The notes beneath the pieces are model-generated. The model was not told where the DNA came from, searched no databases, and worked only from the letters and a program-made list of their open reading frames with translations. A DNA stretch of 64,000 bases, taken from assembly GCF_001548375.1 (NCBI RefSeq), contig NZ_AP017295.1, forward strand, positions 434,001-498,000. The letters are read 5' to 3'. Origin of the DNA: Nostoc sp. NIES-3756 (GTDB taxonomy: Bacteria > Cyanobacteriota > Cyanobacteriia > Cyanobacteriales > Nostocaceae). Below are positions 26,877 to 35,740 of the stretch, piece after piece. Numbering within the stretch: the stretch's first letter is position 1; each line of letters begins with the position of its first letter. Position numbers and translations under genes: made by a program.

Positions 26877-27665
26877 TCAAGATTCTTGTGATGCCATCCG
26901 CAATTTCTCTGCTGTACGCAAAATTTGCCCAGCTAATACGGCTGCACCAAACCCGTTATCAATATTTACTACTCCCACTCCCGCAGCACAGGAGTTAAGC
27001 ATTGTCAATAAAGGTGCTAAACCGCCAAAACTAGCACCATAACCCACACTGGTAGGTACGGCAATTACAGGACAATTAGCCAAGCCAGCTACAACGCTAG
27101 GTAAAGCACCTTCCATCCCGGCGACAACAATCAATACTGATGCTGATTCAATTAGATGACGGTTACTCAGCAGGCGATGAATCCCCGCCACTCCTACATC
27201 CCAAAGACGCATTACCCGAAAACCAGACAGTTCGGCTGTGACGGCTGCTTCTTCAGCTACAGGTAAGTCAGCAGTACCAGCAGAAAGAATGCCGATAACT
27301 CCCTCAAACTGAGGTTCGATAGTAGGGGGAGTGATAGCACAAATTCTTGCTAATTCGTAGTAGCGTAAATCTCTAATCTTTGGTTGCAAGATGGTGTAAA
27401 TACTTGGTTCAATCCGGGTAGCCATGACTACCGGATTGCGTTGGCGCATCACCTCCATGATTCGGGCAATTTGTTCTGGTGTTTTACCCAGTCCCCAAAT
27501 TACTTCGGGGAACCCGGTTCTTAGATGACGGTGATGGTCAATTTTGGCAAACTCACCCACAGGTTCATAGGCTAAATCTTTGAGAGAATCTAATGCCTTA
27601 TCTGGGGTAACTTTACCATTGGCGACAGCTTCGAGGAGCGATCGCAAAGCTTCAGGTTGAGTCAC
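26877..27665 (-). CDS. larB: Nickel-pincer cofactor biosynthesis protein LarB
   Basis: The 262-residue protein has the LarB layout: a helical N-terminus (LLEAVANGKVTPDKAL), the FPEVIWGLGKTPEQI block, and a C-terminal AIR carboxylase (PurE)-like domain with GILSAGTADLPVAEEAA and GVAGIHRLLSNR. LarB carboxylates and hydrolyses nicotinate adenine dinucleotide at the start of the nickel-pincer cofactor made for lactate racemase-type enzymes. The start is a GTG. No larC or larE is in this window. The next gene upstream on the strand is a peptide/nickel-type binding protein. Confidence 0.9.
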   Translation of the reverse strand: MTQPEALRSLLEAVANGKVTPDKALDSLKDLAYEPVGEFAKIDHHRHLRTGFPEVIWGLGKTPEQIARIMEVMRQRNPVVMATRIEPSIYTILQPKIRDLRYYELARICAITPPTIEPQFEGVIGILSAGTADLPVAEEAAVTAELSGFRVMRLWDVGVAGIHRLLSNRHLIESASVLIVVAGMEGALPSVVAGLANCPVIAVPTSVGYGASFGGLAPLLTMLNSCAAGVGVVNIDNGFGAAVLAGQILRTAEKLRMASQES

Positions 27666-27671
27666 TGGAAT

Positions 27672-27745
27672 TTTAGGTAATGGGTAATGGGTGATGAGTA
27701 ATAGGTAATGGGTAAAGGTTGTTGCTACTTACCAATTACCAATTA
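27672..27745. repeat. GGTAATG-type heptamers with inverted partner
   Basis: GGTAATG and related units (27672-27712) face TTACCAATTACCAATTACC (27729-27747) and can form a long imperfect hairpin between larB and the binding-protein gene. Confidence 0.7.
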
Positions 27746-27746
27746 C

Positions 27747-29534
27747 CTATTTAACCATTTTGATTTCATACAGGTTCCAGAATGCGCCGCCTAGTGCTGA
27801 GAAGCGAATATTTTCAAAGCGATCGCGTACTGCTGATAGCGCATATTGATTTACCAAGTAAATAAATGGTAAGTTTTCTTGGGTAATTTTTTGCGTTTCC
27901 GCATAAATTGCCTTGCGCTTGGCTTCATCCAATTCTCTAGCAGCTTGAATATATAGTTGACCGATTTTTGCTTCCCAAGGTGCTACTTCCCAACCTTCAA
28001 TCGGCTTCTGTCCTGCTTGGGGTTTTTGGTTAAACATATGTAACCCACCTTCAGGATTCCAGACGTTAGCACCGTCGTTAGGTTCTAACCCACCAGTCAA
28101 ACCCAACATAGAAGCTTCCCAATCTAAAGTGTTGGAAAGCTTATCTAGATAAGTATTCCAAGCCAAGGGAGTAAAATCTACCTGTATACCGATTTTGCTC
28201 AAGTCTTGTTTAATTTGCGAACCCATTGCTTCACGAATTTTATTTCCAGCATTCGTCAACAATGAAAAGCGGACTCGATTCCCTTCAGAGTCTAATAATT
28301 GATTTTGAGCGTTATATTTAAACCCAGCTTTTAATAGTAATTGCTTGGCTTTTTCTATATTGTAGTTGTAAACTTTTAACCCTTCCTTGGGTGAAAGATA
28401 ATATGGGCTTTGAACAGAAATTGGTGAATCTTGATTTTTCCCCAAACCCCGATAAATATTATTAATCATCGTTTGACGGTCGAGCGCATAAGCTACCGCT
28501 TGACGAAATTCTACTGTATTAAACCAGCGTGATTTTATCGGATCAATGAGTGGTTTACCATTTCTCTTACCCTTATTCAAATTAAATAATATAAATGTTG
28601 TACCAGTAGCCGGCCCACCATTATATATCTTAAAATTACCTTGCTTTTCTTGCACTTTTAACAAAGAAAAGTAATCTGGTGAAACACTAATACTATCCAA
28701 TCCACCAGAACGAAATTGTAGTAAAGAAGTATCTGTAGACTCAACAATTTGCCATACTAATCGCTCAATATAGGGTTGAGCTTCACCTTTTGTCCCTTTG
28801 CGCCAATAGTATGGATTACGGCGAAATACTACACGTTCACTAGTGTCATAACGCTCTATTTTGTACAAACCATTACAGACAATTTGGTCGGGTGGTGTAT
28901 CTACGCCCCATTTTTGTAGAAATATAGGTTTACCCTCTGCATCTTTTGTTTTTACCGATTCTCTGAGTGCATGGGCTGGTAAAATTGCTGCACCAGTTAC
29001 ACTACGTAAAAAAGGCGCAAACGGTTCTGGAATTGCAAACTCAACCCGACGATTATCAACTTTTCTGACAGTTGGTAATTTGCGGCTTTCACCAATCCGC
29101 ATAATATCTCTAATATCAGTAGGAATGGCTTCGTTCAAGTAAATTTCGTTGTAAGTAAAAACTACATCATCGACTGTTAATGGTTCTCCATCCGACCACT
29201 TTAAACCGTCGCGGAGGGTAAAAACAATTTTTAATTTATCATCAGAAATTGTCCAAGATTCAGCTAAGGCAGGATCAACTCCACCCGTATCATAGTTTTC
29301 GGTAATCAATCCTTCATAAATCAACCCAAAAACGTTAGGCGATTCTGAGCTTAGAGGGTAGTTAAATGTTTTAGGATCGCTGAGAATACTAGTGACTAAC
29401 TGCGGTATTTGAGCCGCCGAACTTCTATAATTGGATGGGTTACAAGCTGCCAATGTAACTGCTGTAAATGCAGCCAATATTATAAATATCCAGAAACGTC
29501 TAACTAAAGAAAATATATGGCTAGTAGAGTGCAT
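27747..29534 (-). CDS. ABC transporter substrate-binding lipoprotein, peptide/nickel (SBP5) family
   Basis: The 595-residue protein starts with a signal peptide and lipobox (TLAAC, Cys31). It then shows the SBP family 5 pattern: LPQLVTSILSDPKTFNYPLS, the AESWTISDDKLKIVFTLRDGLKWSDGEPLTADDV-like block near residue 100, and FRQAVAYALDRQTMINNIY. It binds peptides, nickel complexes or related ligands in the periplasm. No permease or ATPase genes are adjacent, so it must use a transporter elsewhere. The nearness to larB could hint at nickel, but this is weak. Confidence 0.85.
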   Translation of the reverse strand: MHSTSHIFSLVRRFWIFIILAAFTAVTLAACNPSNYRSSAAQIPQLVTSILSDPKTFNYPLSSESPNVFGLIYEGLITENYDTGGVDPALAESWTISDDKLKIVFTLRDGLKWSDGEPLTVDDVVFTYNEIYLNEAIPTDIRDIMRIGESRKLPTVRKVDNRRVEFAIPEPFAPFLRSVTGAAILPAHALRESVKTKDAEGKPIFLQKWGVDTPPDQIVCNGLYKIERYDTSERVVFRRNPYYWRKGTKGEAQPYIERLVWQIVESTDTSLLQFRSGGLDSISVSPDYFSLLKVQEKQGNFKIYNGGPATGTTFILFNLNKGKRNGKPLIDPIKSRWFNTVEFRQAVAYALDRQTMINNIYRGLGKNQDSPISVQSPYYLSPKEGLKVYNYNIEKAKQLLLKAGFKYNAQNQLLDSEGNRVRFSLLTNAGNKIREAMGSQIKQDLSKIGIQVDFTPLAWNTYLDKLSNTLDWEASMLGLTGGLEPNDGANVWNPEGGLHMFNQKPQAGQKPIEGWEVAPWEAKIGQLYIQAARELDEAKRKAIYAETQKITQENLPFIYLVNQYALSAVRDRFENIRFSALGGAFWNLYEIKMVK

Positions 29535-29619
29535 AACATTAACTATAAATTTATTGACTTTGAGCCTTTAGCCGACAAAGAAAAATCTTGAATTTGAGTA
29601 AAATAAACATCAATTTAAC

Positions 29620-30102
29620 TTAATCAGCAGTTACTAGCAAGGCAACAGCATAAGCACAGATACCTTCTTCTCGTCCCACTGGGCCTAATTTCTCGTTGGT
29701 AGTGGCTTTGATACCAATTTGATTGGGTTCTAATTGCAAAACATGGGCTAGTTTGTCACGCATTGTTTTAATGTGGGGTTTCAATTTAGGACGTTCTGCG
29801 ACTACTACCGAGTCAATGTTACCTATGCGCCAACCTTGAGCAAGAATTAATTCGTTGACTTGGCTTAACAAAACTAAACTATCTGCACCAGCCCATTTGG
29901 GATCTGTAGGGGGGAAATAATGACCAATATCACCCAAAGATAAAGCGCCTAACATGGCATCCATTATGGCGTGGGTGAGTACATCAGCATCACTATGTCC
30001 CAACAAACCGAGTTCATGGGGAATGTTAACACCGCCTAAAATCAAAGCGCGATCGCTCACCAATTTGTGGATATCGTAGCCGTTACCAATTCTTATATTC
30101 AT
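29620..30102 (-). CDS. ispF: 2-C-methyl-D-erythritol 2,4-cyclodiphosphate synthase
   Basis: The protein (160 residues from ATG 30102) has the metal-binding GNGYDIHKL near the start and [20 protein letters not shown], with a C-terminal [16 protein letters not shown]. It makes the cyclic diphosphate in the MEP isoprenoid pathway that feeds carotenoids, chlorophyll and quinones. A second ATG at 30108 lies in a TTAGTCAT repeat that runs up to the start. I prefer 30102 because [12 protein letters not shown] is the usual family beginning. Confidence 0.95.
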   Translation of the reverse strand: MNIRIGNGYDIHKLVSDRALILGGVNIPHELGLLGHSDADVLTHAIMDAMLGALSLGDIGHYFPPTDPKWAGADSLVLLSQVNELILAQGWRIGNIDSVVVAERPKLKPHIKTMRDKLAHVLQLEPNQIGIKATTNEKLGPVGREEGICAYAVALLVTAD

Positions 30103-30128
30103 AGTCATTAGTCATTAGTCATTAGTCA
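30103..30128. repeat. Heptanucleotide repeat at the ispF start
   Basis: TAGTCAT units run from the ispF start into the trmD-ispF spacer and provide an extra in-frame ATG two codons ahead of the likely start. Confidence 0.75.
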
Positions 30129-30162
30129 ACAGTCCATAGAAATGGACAAGGGCTTTCCCTTT

Positions 30163-30891
30163 TTACCTTTCCCCCTCATCTCCCTCATCTCCCCCACCTC
30201 GGTGCTTCTCCCGTTGCCATTTCTCTAGTAAATCAGGGCGGCGATCGCTTGTTCTGTTGATCTGCTGCTCGTAACGCCATTTGGCGATCGCTGCATGATT
30301 TCCAGATAACAAGACATCAGGGACTTTCCAACCCCGAAAGTCAGCGGGGCGAGTGTATTGGGGATAATCCAATAAACCTTCCTCAAAACTTTCGGCGGTA
30401 AGAGATTCGGTTTTGGCGACGGTTCCAGGAAGCAGCCGCACTACACCGTTAATTAGTGCCATTGCGGGGATTTCTCCACCTGTAAGGATGAAATCGCCTA
30501 AAGATACCTCACGGGTGACTAAATGCAGTACCCGTTCATCTACTCCTTCGTAATGCCCACAAATTACTACTAATTGGTCATAATTGCTAGCCAATTCTCG
30601 CAATAGGGGCTGATTAATCGTTTGTCCTTGGGGACTCATCAAAATCACTTCTCGGCGCTCTAGAATCGTTAGTGACTCTACTGCGTTAAAAATTGGTTCT
30701 GGTTTCATCAACATCCCTACACCACCACCGTAAGGTTCGTCATCTACCTTGCGATGTTTGTCTGTGGTGAAATCTCTGGGATTTACTAAATTAACTTGAG
30801 CAATTTGTTTAGCAAGAGCTTTACCCAGTAAACCGGAACTGAGAACTGAGGTAAAACAGTCAGGAAAAAGTGTAACTATATCAAAGCGCAC
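30163..30891 (-). CDS. trmD: tRNA (guanine-N1-)-methyltransferase TrmD
   Basis: The 242-residue protein has the TrmD trefoil-knot motifs: RFDIVTLFPD at the start, VDDEPYGGGVGMLMKPEP, VICGHYEGVDERV and SLGDFILTGGE. It methylates G37 of certain tRNAs and so protects the reading frame. The start is GTG. The last ten or so residues ([11 protein letters not shown]) are encoded by a repeat of CATCTCCCT units, not by family sequence. ispF follows on the same strand after 60 bases. Confidence 0.95.
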   Translation of the reverse strand: MRFDIVTLFPDCFTSVLSSGLLGKALAKQIAQVNLVNPRDFTTDKHRKVDDEPYGGGVGMLMKPEPIFNAVESLTILERREVILMSPQGQTINQPLLRELASNYDQLVVICGHYEGVDERVLHLVTREVSLGDFILTGGEIPAMALINGVVRLLPGTVAKTESLTAESFEEGLLDYPQYTRPADFRGWKVPDVLLSGNHAAIAKWRYEQQINRTSDRRPDLLEKWQREKHRGGGDEGDEGER

Positions 30892-31117
30892 AGTAATTCG
30901 TATTCGAGAACACTAATCTTAAATTTGAATGGCTATCAAACACAAGATGCTTCCACAGGGTAAAACCACACATAGGCTTTCACAATAGTATCTAAAAGGA
31001 CTAGAGTTATTGCTTTTCCTTGGGAGCAAAAGTTTTTCTAATTACTTAATTTATGTTTAAATATTGTCACAACTACCATTTGATTAAAATAATCTAACCA
31101 GGTTAACAACTTACAGG
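30892..31117. other. Spacer upstream of the structured element
   Basis: An A+T-rich region between the divergent trmD and cphB that contains the trmD promoter. No gene or hairpin is evident. Confidence 0.5.
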
Positions 31118-31490
31118 ATGCGTCGAGCCAGCCTCAGAAAATGTGTGTAATGACCTGCTCACTCTTAGCCCAGATGGGAAAACTAATTCCTAGCGCCAGA
31201 GGGGAACCTGAACCCCAAGCACTATTAAGCCAGTCTGGAACAAGTGGACAGGTGAAAAACAAGGCGCTGGCTTTGAGGACACGGCACTTACAAATCATGA
31301 GGCTTTACGGCATTTGTGGCAGTGTCTTCAGCAAAAAGCAAAGTGCGAACATCATCAGGCTTCAAAACCTTGTTAAATTCACGCGCCATTCGCCGCAAGC
31401 CGGGAAACCCCTCCGGGTTCGGCAGTCCACTCGGCGGCAAAGCCGCACGTGTGGCTGCACTCACCGTCTAAGGCGATGGCTTCTGAAGTT
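31118..31490 (+). ncRNA. Structured RNA; probable remnant of a group II intron (domains V-VI recognisable)
   Basis: The stretch before cphB is G+C richer than other spacers and does not look like protein. At 31424-31456 a 33-base hairpin ends AAAGCCGCACGTGTGGCT; the 3' half of group II intron domain V commonly reads AAAGCCGCACGTACGGTT, so 15 of 18 bases agree. Directly after it, CACCGTC and GGCGATG (31462-31477) pair with one unpaired A, as expected of domain VI with its branch point. The 5' start ATGCGTCG resembles GTGCG with one change. At about 370 bases the element is too short for a complete intron and has no maturase gene. The naming rests on memory of the motif. Confidence 0.55.
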
Positions 31491-31507
31491 GTTGACAGGA
31501 GAAACAC

Positions 31508-32371
31508 ATGCCGCAACTACAAGCTAAATCGCTGGAAATGAGGACACCCCAAGCAACTAAAACCGCCGTTCTGGTAATCGGAGGCGCAGAAGACAAAGTT
31601 CACGGACGCGAAATCCTGAGAACTTTTTTTGGCAGGTCTGGTGCAAATAAAGCCTATATTACAATTATTCCATCTGCCTCCCGCGAACCTGCGATCATCG
31701 GTGGTCGTTACATTCGCATTTTTGAAGAAATGGGTGCTGAAAAGGTCGAGATTTTAGACATCCGGGAACGGGAACATTGTGAATCCCCCCAAGTGAGAGC
31801 ATCCCTAGAAGCCTGTAGTGGCGTGTTTCTCACTGGTGGAGACCAATTGCGCCTGTGTGGTGTATTATCTGATACACCAGTGATGGATATTATCCGGCAG
31901 CGAGTCAGAGGCGGGCAACTAACTCTGGCAGGCACAAGTGCTGGGGCGGCGGTGATGGGGCATCATATGATTGCTGGTGGCGGTAGTGGCGAAACGCCCA
32001 ATCGTTCCCTAGTGGATATGGCAACAGGCTTGGGGCTAATCCCTGAAGTGATAGTTGACCAACACTTCCACAATCGTAATCGCATGGGTCGTCTCATTAG
32101 TGCGATCTCCGCTCACCCTGACCGCTTAGGCATTGGCATTGATGAAGATACTTGTGCTGTGTTTGAGCGTGATGGTTGGCTCCAAGTATTAGGAAAAGGC
32201 AGTGTCACCATTGTCGATCCTACCGAACTCACCCACACCAACGAACCCCACGTTGGCGCAACTGAACCTTTAACCGTGCATAACTTACGCCTGCATATCC
32301 TCAGCTATGGCGATCGCTTTCACCTGTACCAAAGGACTGTATTGCCTGCCGTACACCGCATCTCCAGCTGA
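31508..32371 (+). CDS. cphB: Cyanophycinase
   Basis: The 287-residue enzyme has the S51 peptidase features: the nucleophile Ser in LAGTSAGAAVM, FLTGGDQLRL, and the VDQHFHNRNRMGRL block. It cuts cyanophycin to beta-Asp-Arg dipeptides in the cytoplasm. The ATG at 31508 has a good ribosome site AGGAG at 31497-31501. cphA follows after 171 bases on the same strand, the usual pair for storing and releasing nitrogen. The preceding structured element may affect its expression. Confidence 0.95.
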   Translation: MPQLQAKSLEMRTPQATKTAVLVIGGAEDKVHGREILRTFFGRSGANKAYITIIPSASREPAIIGGRYIRIFEEMGAEKVEILDIREREHCESPQVRASLEACSGVFLTGGDQLRLCGVLSDTPVMDIIRQRVRGGQLTLAGTSAGAAVMGHHMIAGGGSGETPNRSLVDMATGLGLIPEVIVDQHFHNRNRMGRLISAISAHPDRLGIGIDEDTCAVFERDGWLQVLGKGSVTIVDPTELTHTNEPHVGATEPLTVHNLRLHILSYGDRFHLYQRTVLPAVHRISS

Positions 32372-32542
32372 CGGAATAGAGTACCCGAGGTTAGACTGAA
32401 TTGATCATTTATTAAATTCCTGCTGTAGAAAAATCAGAGGAATACTATGTAAATAGAAAAAACTGTTTATCATGAACAGTTTAACGGTCAATTCCAGTTA
32501 GAAACTAGAATTTTGGTTCCGAATCTCCATCTACCTATTCCC

Positions 32543-35248
32543 ATGAGAATCCTCAAGATCCAGACCTTACGCGGCCCAAACTACTGGAGCATTCGACGCC
32601 ACAAACTAATCGTCATGCGCCTCGATTTAGAAACCCTTGCCGAGGTGCCATCAAATGAAATCCCCGGATTTTATGAAGGATTGGTAGAGGCGCTGCCGAG
32701 TCTGGAGGGTCATTATTGCTCACCTGGCTGTCATGGTGGTTTTTTGATGAGAGTGCGAGAAGGCACCATGATGGGTCATATCGTGGAACACGTAGCCTTA
32801 GAACTCCAAGAATTAGCTCTAATGCACGTCGGCTTTGGTCGTACCCGCGAAACTGCCACACCCGGAGTTTATCAGGTAGTCATAGAGTACTTAAACGAGG
32901 AAGCGGGGCGCTATGCTGGACGAGCAGCTGTGAGGTTGTGCCAAAGCATCGTAGATCGCGGTCGCTACCCCAAGGCAGAACTAGAGCAAGACATACAAGA
33001 CCTGAAAGATTTATGGCGTGATGCTTCTCTTGGCCCTTCAACAGAAGCAATAGTTAAAGAAGCAGAAAAACGCGGTATCCCTTGGATGCAGCTAGGCGCA
33101 CGCTTTTTGATTCAACTAGGCTATGGCGTGAATCATAAGCGGATGCAGGCCACAATGTCCGATAAGACGGGCATTTTAGGTGTAGAACTAGCTTGCGACA
33201 AAGAAGCAACCAAGCGGATTTTAGCAGCATCTGGTGTGCCAGTACCGAAGGGTACGGTGATAAATTTCTTAGATGACTTAGAAGAAGCCATAGAATACGT
33301 CGGTGGTTATCCGATTGTGATTAAGCCGCTAGATGGCAATCACGGACGGGGCATTACTATCGATATCAGAACTTGGGAAGAAGCCGAAGCCGCTTACGAA
33401 GCTGCCAGACAGGTTTCCCGGTCAATTATTGTTGAGCGGTATTACGTTGGGCGCGATCACAGAGTACTAGTGGTAGATGGTAAAGTAGTGGCCGTTGCTG
33501 AACGTGTACCCGCTCATGTCGTTGGTAATGGTAGATCCACAATCGCGGAACTCATAGAGGAAACAAACCTTGACCCCAATCGTGGCGACGGACATGATAA
33601 AGTCCTCACCAAGATAGAACTAGACCGTACTAGCTACCAACTACTCGAAAGACAAGGTTATACCCTCAACAGCGTGCCACCCAAAGGCACGATTTGTTAT
33701 TTAAAGGCAACCGCGAATTTGAGTACAGGCGGTACGGCTGTAGACAGGACAGACGAAATTCACCCGGAAAACCTCTGGATAGCCCAAAGAGTAGTCAAAA
33801 TTATCGGTTTAGACATCGCCGGACTGGATATTGTGACTACTGATATTAGCCGCCCCTTACGCGAAACAGATGGCGTAATTGTGGAAGTAAACGCTGCTCC
33901 TGGCTTTAGGATGCACGTAGCCCCCAGTCAAGGCATTCCCCGCAACGTCGCCGGCGCAGTTATGGATATGCTCTTCCCCAATGAACAGTCCAGCCGCATC
34001 CCCATTCTCAGCGTTACCGGGACTAATGGTAAAACCACAACTACCCGCTTGTTAGCTCATATCTACAAACAGACAGGTAAGGTTGTCGGTTATACAACTA
34101 CAGATGGGACATATATCGGTGAATACTTAGTAGAAGCAGGGGATAATACTGGGCCGCAAAGCGCCCACCTGATTTTACAAGACCCCACAGTCGAGGTTGC
34201 CGTATTAGAAACAGCCCGTGGCGGGATTTTACGCTCAGGCTTGGGCTTTGAAGCAGCGAATGTGGGTGTGGTGTTAAATGTAGCTGCTGATCACTTAGGT
34301 ATCGGTGACATTGACACGCTCGAACAGTTAGCCAACCTTAAGAGTGTGGTGGCAGAAGCAGTCTATCCTGATGGCTACGTAGTTTTGAATGCTGACGATC
34401 GCCGTGTTGCGGCAATGGCAGAAAAAACCAAAGCTAATATTGCCTACTTCACCATGAACCCCGACTCAGACTTGGTGCGCAAGCACATCCAAAAGGGAGG
34501 AGTGGCGGCTGTATATGAAAATGGCTACCTGTCAATCGTCAAAGGCGACTGGACACACCGCATCGAAAGGGCAGAAAATATCCCCTTAACAATGGGTGGA
34601 CGCGCCCCATTCATGATTGCCAACGCCCTAGCCGCTAGTTTGGCAGCCTTCGTGCAGAATGTCACTATTGAGCAAATTCGCGCAGGCTTAAAAACCTTCC
34701 GCGCTTCCGTCAGCCAAACCCCAGGACGGATGAACTTATTTAATCTGGGTAACTACCACGCCTTAGTAGATTACGCGCACAACCCAGCCAGTTATGAAGC
34801 CGTGGGTGCGTTTGTCCGTAACTGGACGAATGGACAGCGCATTGGCGTAATTGGTGGGCCAGGCGATCGCCGTGACGAAGATTTTGTCACTTTAGGCAAA
34901 CTCGCCGCCGAAATCTTTGATTATATCATCGTCAAAGAAGACGACGACACTAGAGGCAGAGCAAGGGGATCAGCTTCCGAATTGATCACCAGAGGTATCA
35001 CCCAAGTTAAACCAGATGCGCGTTTTGAGTCAATTCTGGATGAAACCCAAGCAATTAATAAAGGCTTGGATCTGGCTCCTGCTAACGGATTGGTGGTGAT
35101 CTTACCAGAAAGTGTTAGCCGTGCTATTAAGTTAATTAAACTGCGCGGTTTAGTCAAAGAGGAGATACAGCAACAAAATTCCTCAACAACCGTTATAGAT
35201 AACCAAAATGGCGTAGCATCTTCTTCTGTAATTAATACTCTGCTGTAG
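32543..35248 (+). CDS. cphA: Cyanophycin synthetase
   Basis: From ATG 32543 the protein is 901 residues, the size of cyanobacterial CphA1, and begins MRILKIQTLRGPNYWSI as the family does. A TTG 30 bases earlier also opens the frame, but the family start decides. It has an N-terminal domain (1-~160), an ATP-grasp domain (~220-480, GGYPIVIKPLDGNHGRGI), and a Mur ligase-like domain with the P-loop TGTNGKTTTT near residue 495. It polymerises Asp and Arg without ribosomes. A Mur-like PGRMN-LF-DYAHNP block follows. Confidence 0.97.
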   Translation: MRILKIQTLRGPNYWSIRRHKLIVMRLDLETLAEVPSNEIPGFYEGLVEALPSLEGHYCSPGCHGGFLMRVREGTMMGHIVEHVALELQELALMHVGFGRTRETATPGVYQVVIEYLNEEAGRYAGRAAVRLCQSIVDRGRYPKAELEQDIQDLKDLWRDASLGPSTEAIVKEAEKRGIPWMQLGARFLIQLGYGVNHKRMQATMSDKTGILGVELACDKEATKRILAASGVPVPKGTVINFLDDLEEAIEYVGGYPIVIKPLDGNHGRGITIDIRTWEEAEAAYEAARQVSRSIIVERYYVGRDHRVLVVDGKVVAVAERVPAHVVGNGRSTIAELIEETNLDPNRGDGHDKVLTKIELDRTSYQLLERQGYTLNSVPPKGTICYLKATANLSTGGTAVDRTDEIHPENLWIAQRVVKIIGLDIAGLDIVTTDISRPLRETDGVIVEVNAAPGFRMHVAPSQGIPRNVAGAVMDMLFPNEQSSRIPILSVTGTNGKTTTTRLLAHIYKQTGKVVGYTTTDGTYIGEYLVEAGDNTGPQSAHLILQDPTVEVAVLETARGGILRSGLGFEAANVGVVLNVAADHLGIGDIDTLEQLANLKSVVAEAVYPDGYVVLNADDRRVAAMAEKTKANIAYFTMNPDSDLVRKHIQKGGVAAVYENGYLSIVKGDWTHRIERAENIPLTMGGRAPFMIANALAASLAAFVQNVTIEQIRAGLKTFRASVSQTPGRMNLFNLGNYHALVDYAHNPASYEAVGAFVRNWTNGQRIGVIGGPGDRRDEDFVTLGKLAAEIFDYIIVKEDDDTRGRARGSASELITRGITQVKPDARFESILDETQAINKGLDLAPANGLVVILPESVSRAIKLIKLRGLVKEEIQQQNSSTTVIDNQNGVASSSVINTLL

Positions 35249-35318
35249 TCGATAGTAGAGATGCGGTGATTCCCATCTCCACTATTGACCGTTGCTGATA
35301 AATCCAATTTACAAATCT

Positions 35319-35495
35319 TTATTTTTCTTCGTCCTCCGAGTTGGTATCCTCACTAGGATTTTTCAGTTCCTCCTTAAAACCTCTGAGGGTTTTACCTAGT
35401 GCGCTTCCCAGTTCGGGAATTTTTTTCGGGCCAAAAATTACCACCGCCACAACGACAATTATCGCTACTTCCGGCCATCCTAGTCCAAACAACAT
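35319..35495 (-). CDS. tatA: Sec-independent protein translocase TatA
   Basis: Read on the minus strand this gives 58 residues: MLFGLGWPEVAIIVVVAVVI, then FGPKKIPELGSALGKTLRGF and an acidic tail ending SEDEEK. This is a full TatA/E subunit: short N-terminal membrane segment, the FGP hinge and an amphipathic helix. It forms the pore for folded, twin-arginine-signal proteins. A 64-residue frame on the opposite strand is its shadow. The gene is convergent with cphA and 71 bases from its end. Confidence 0.93.
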   Translation of the reverse strand: MLFGLGWPEVAIIVVVAVVIFGPKKIPELGSALGKTLRGFKEELKNPSEDTNSEDEEK

Positions 35496-35740
35496 ACACA
35501 GTTCCTCAAAATTATACTTAATTAACTATAATTAACCAGCGCTACAAGCTGATAAAATCTATTCAATCAATTAGAACAAACACCCTCAACAAAAGCATCA
35601 ACAGGCTGATAAACTATATTGTGCTGATATTCAAAAAATACTTAGTATAAACTTTTAGTTATAACCGAATGCACAAATATGCACTTTGATAGGATAAAAT
35701 GCGCGAATAACTCGCTTATGGTGTGCGGTAGTGTTTGAAG

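Noticed and set aside
31141..31527. A 128-residue plus-strand frame before cphB
   Set aside because: It crosses the structured RNA-like element, runs into the cphB start in another frame, has no ribosome site and an odd Arg/Cys composition; the DNA is better explained as RNA structure.
35341..35535. 64-residue plus-strand frame
   Set aside because: It is antisense to a clear tatA gene.
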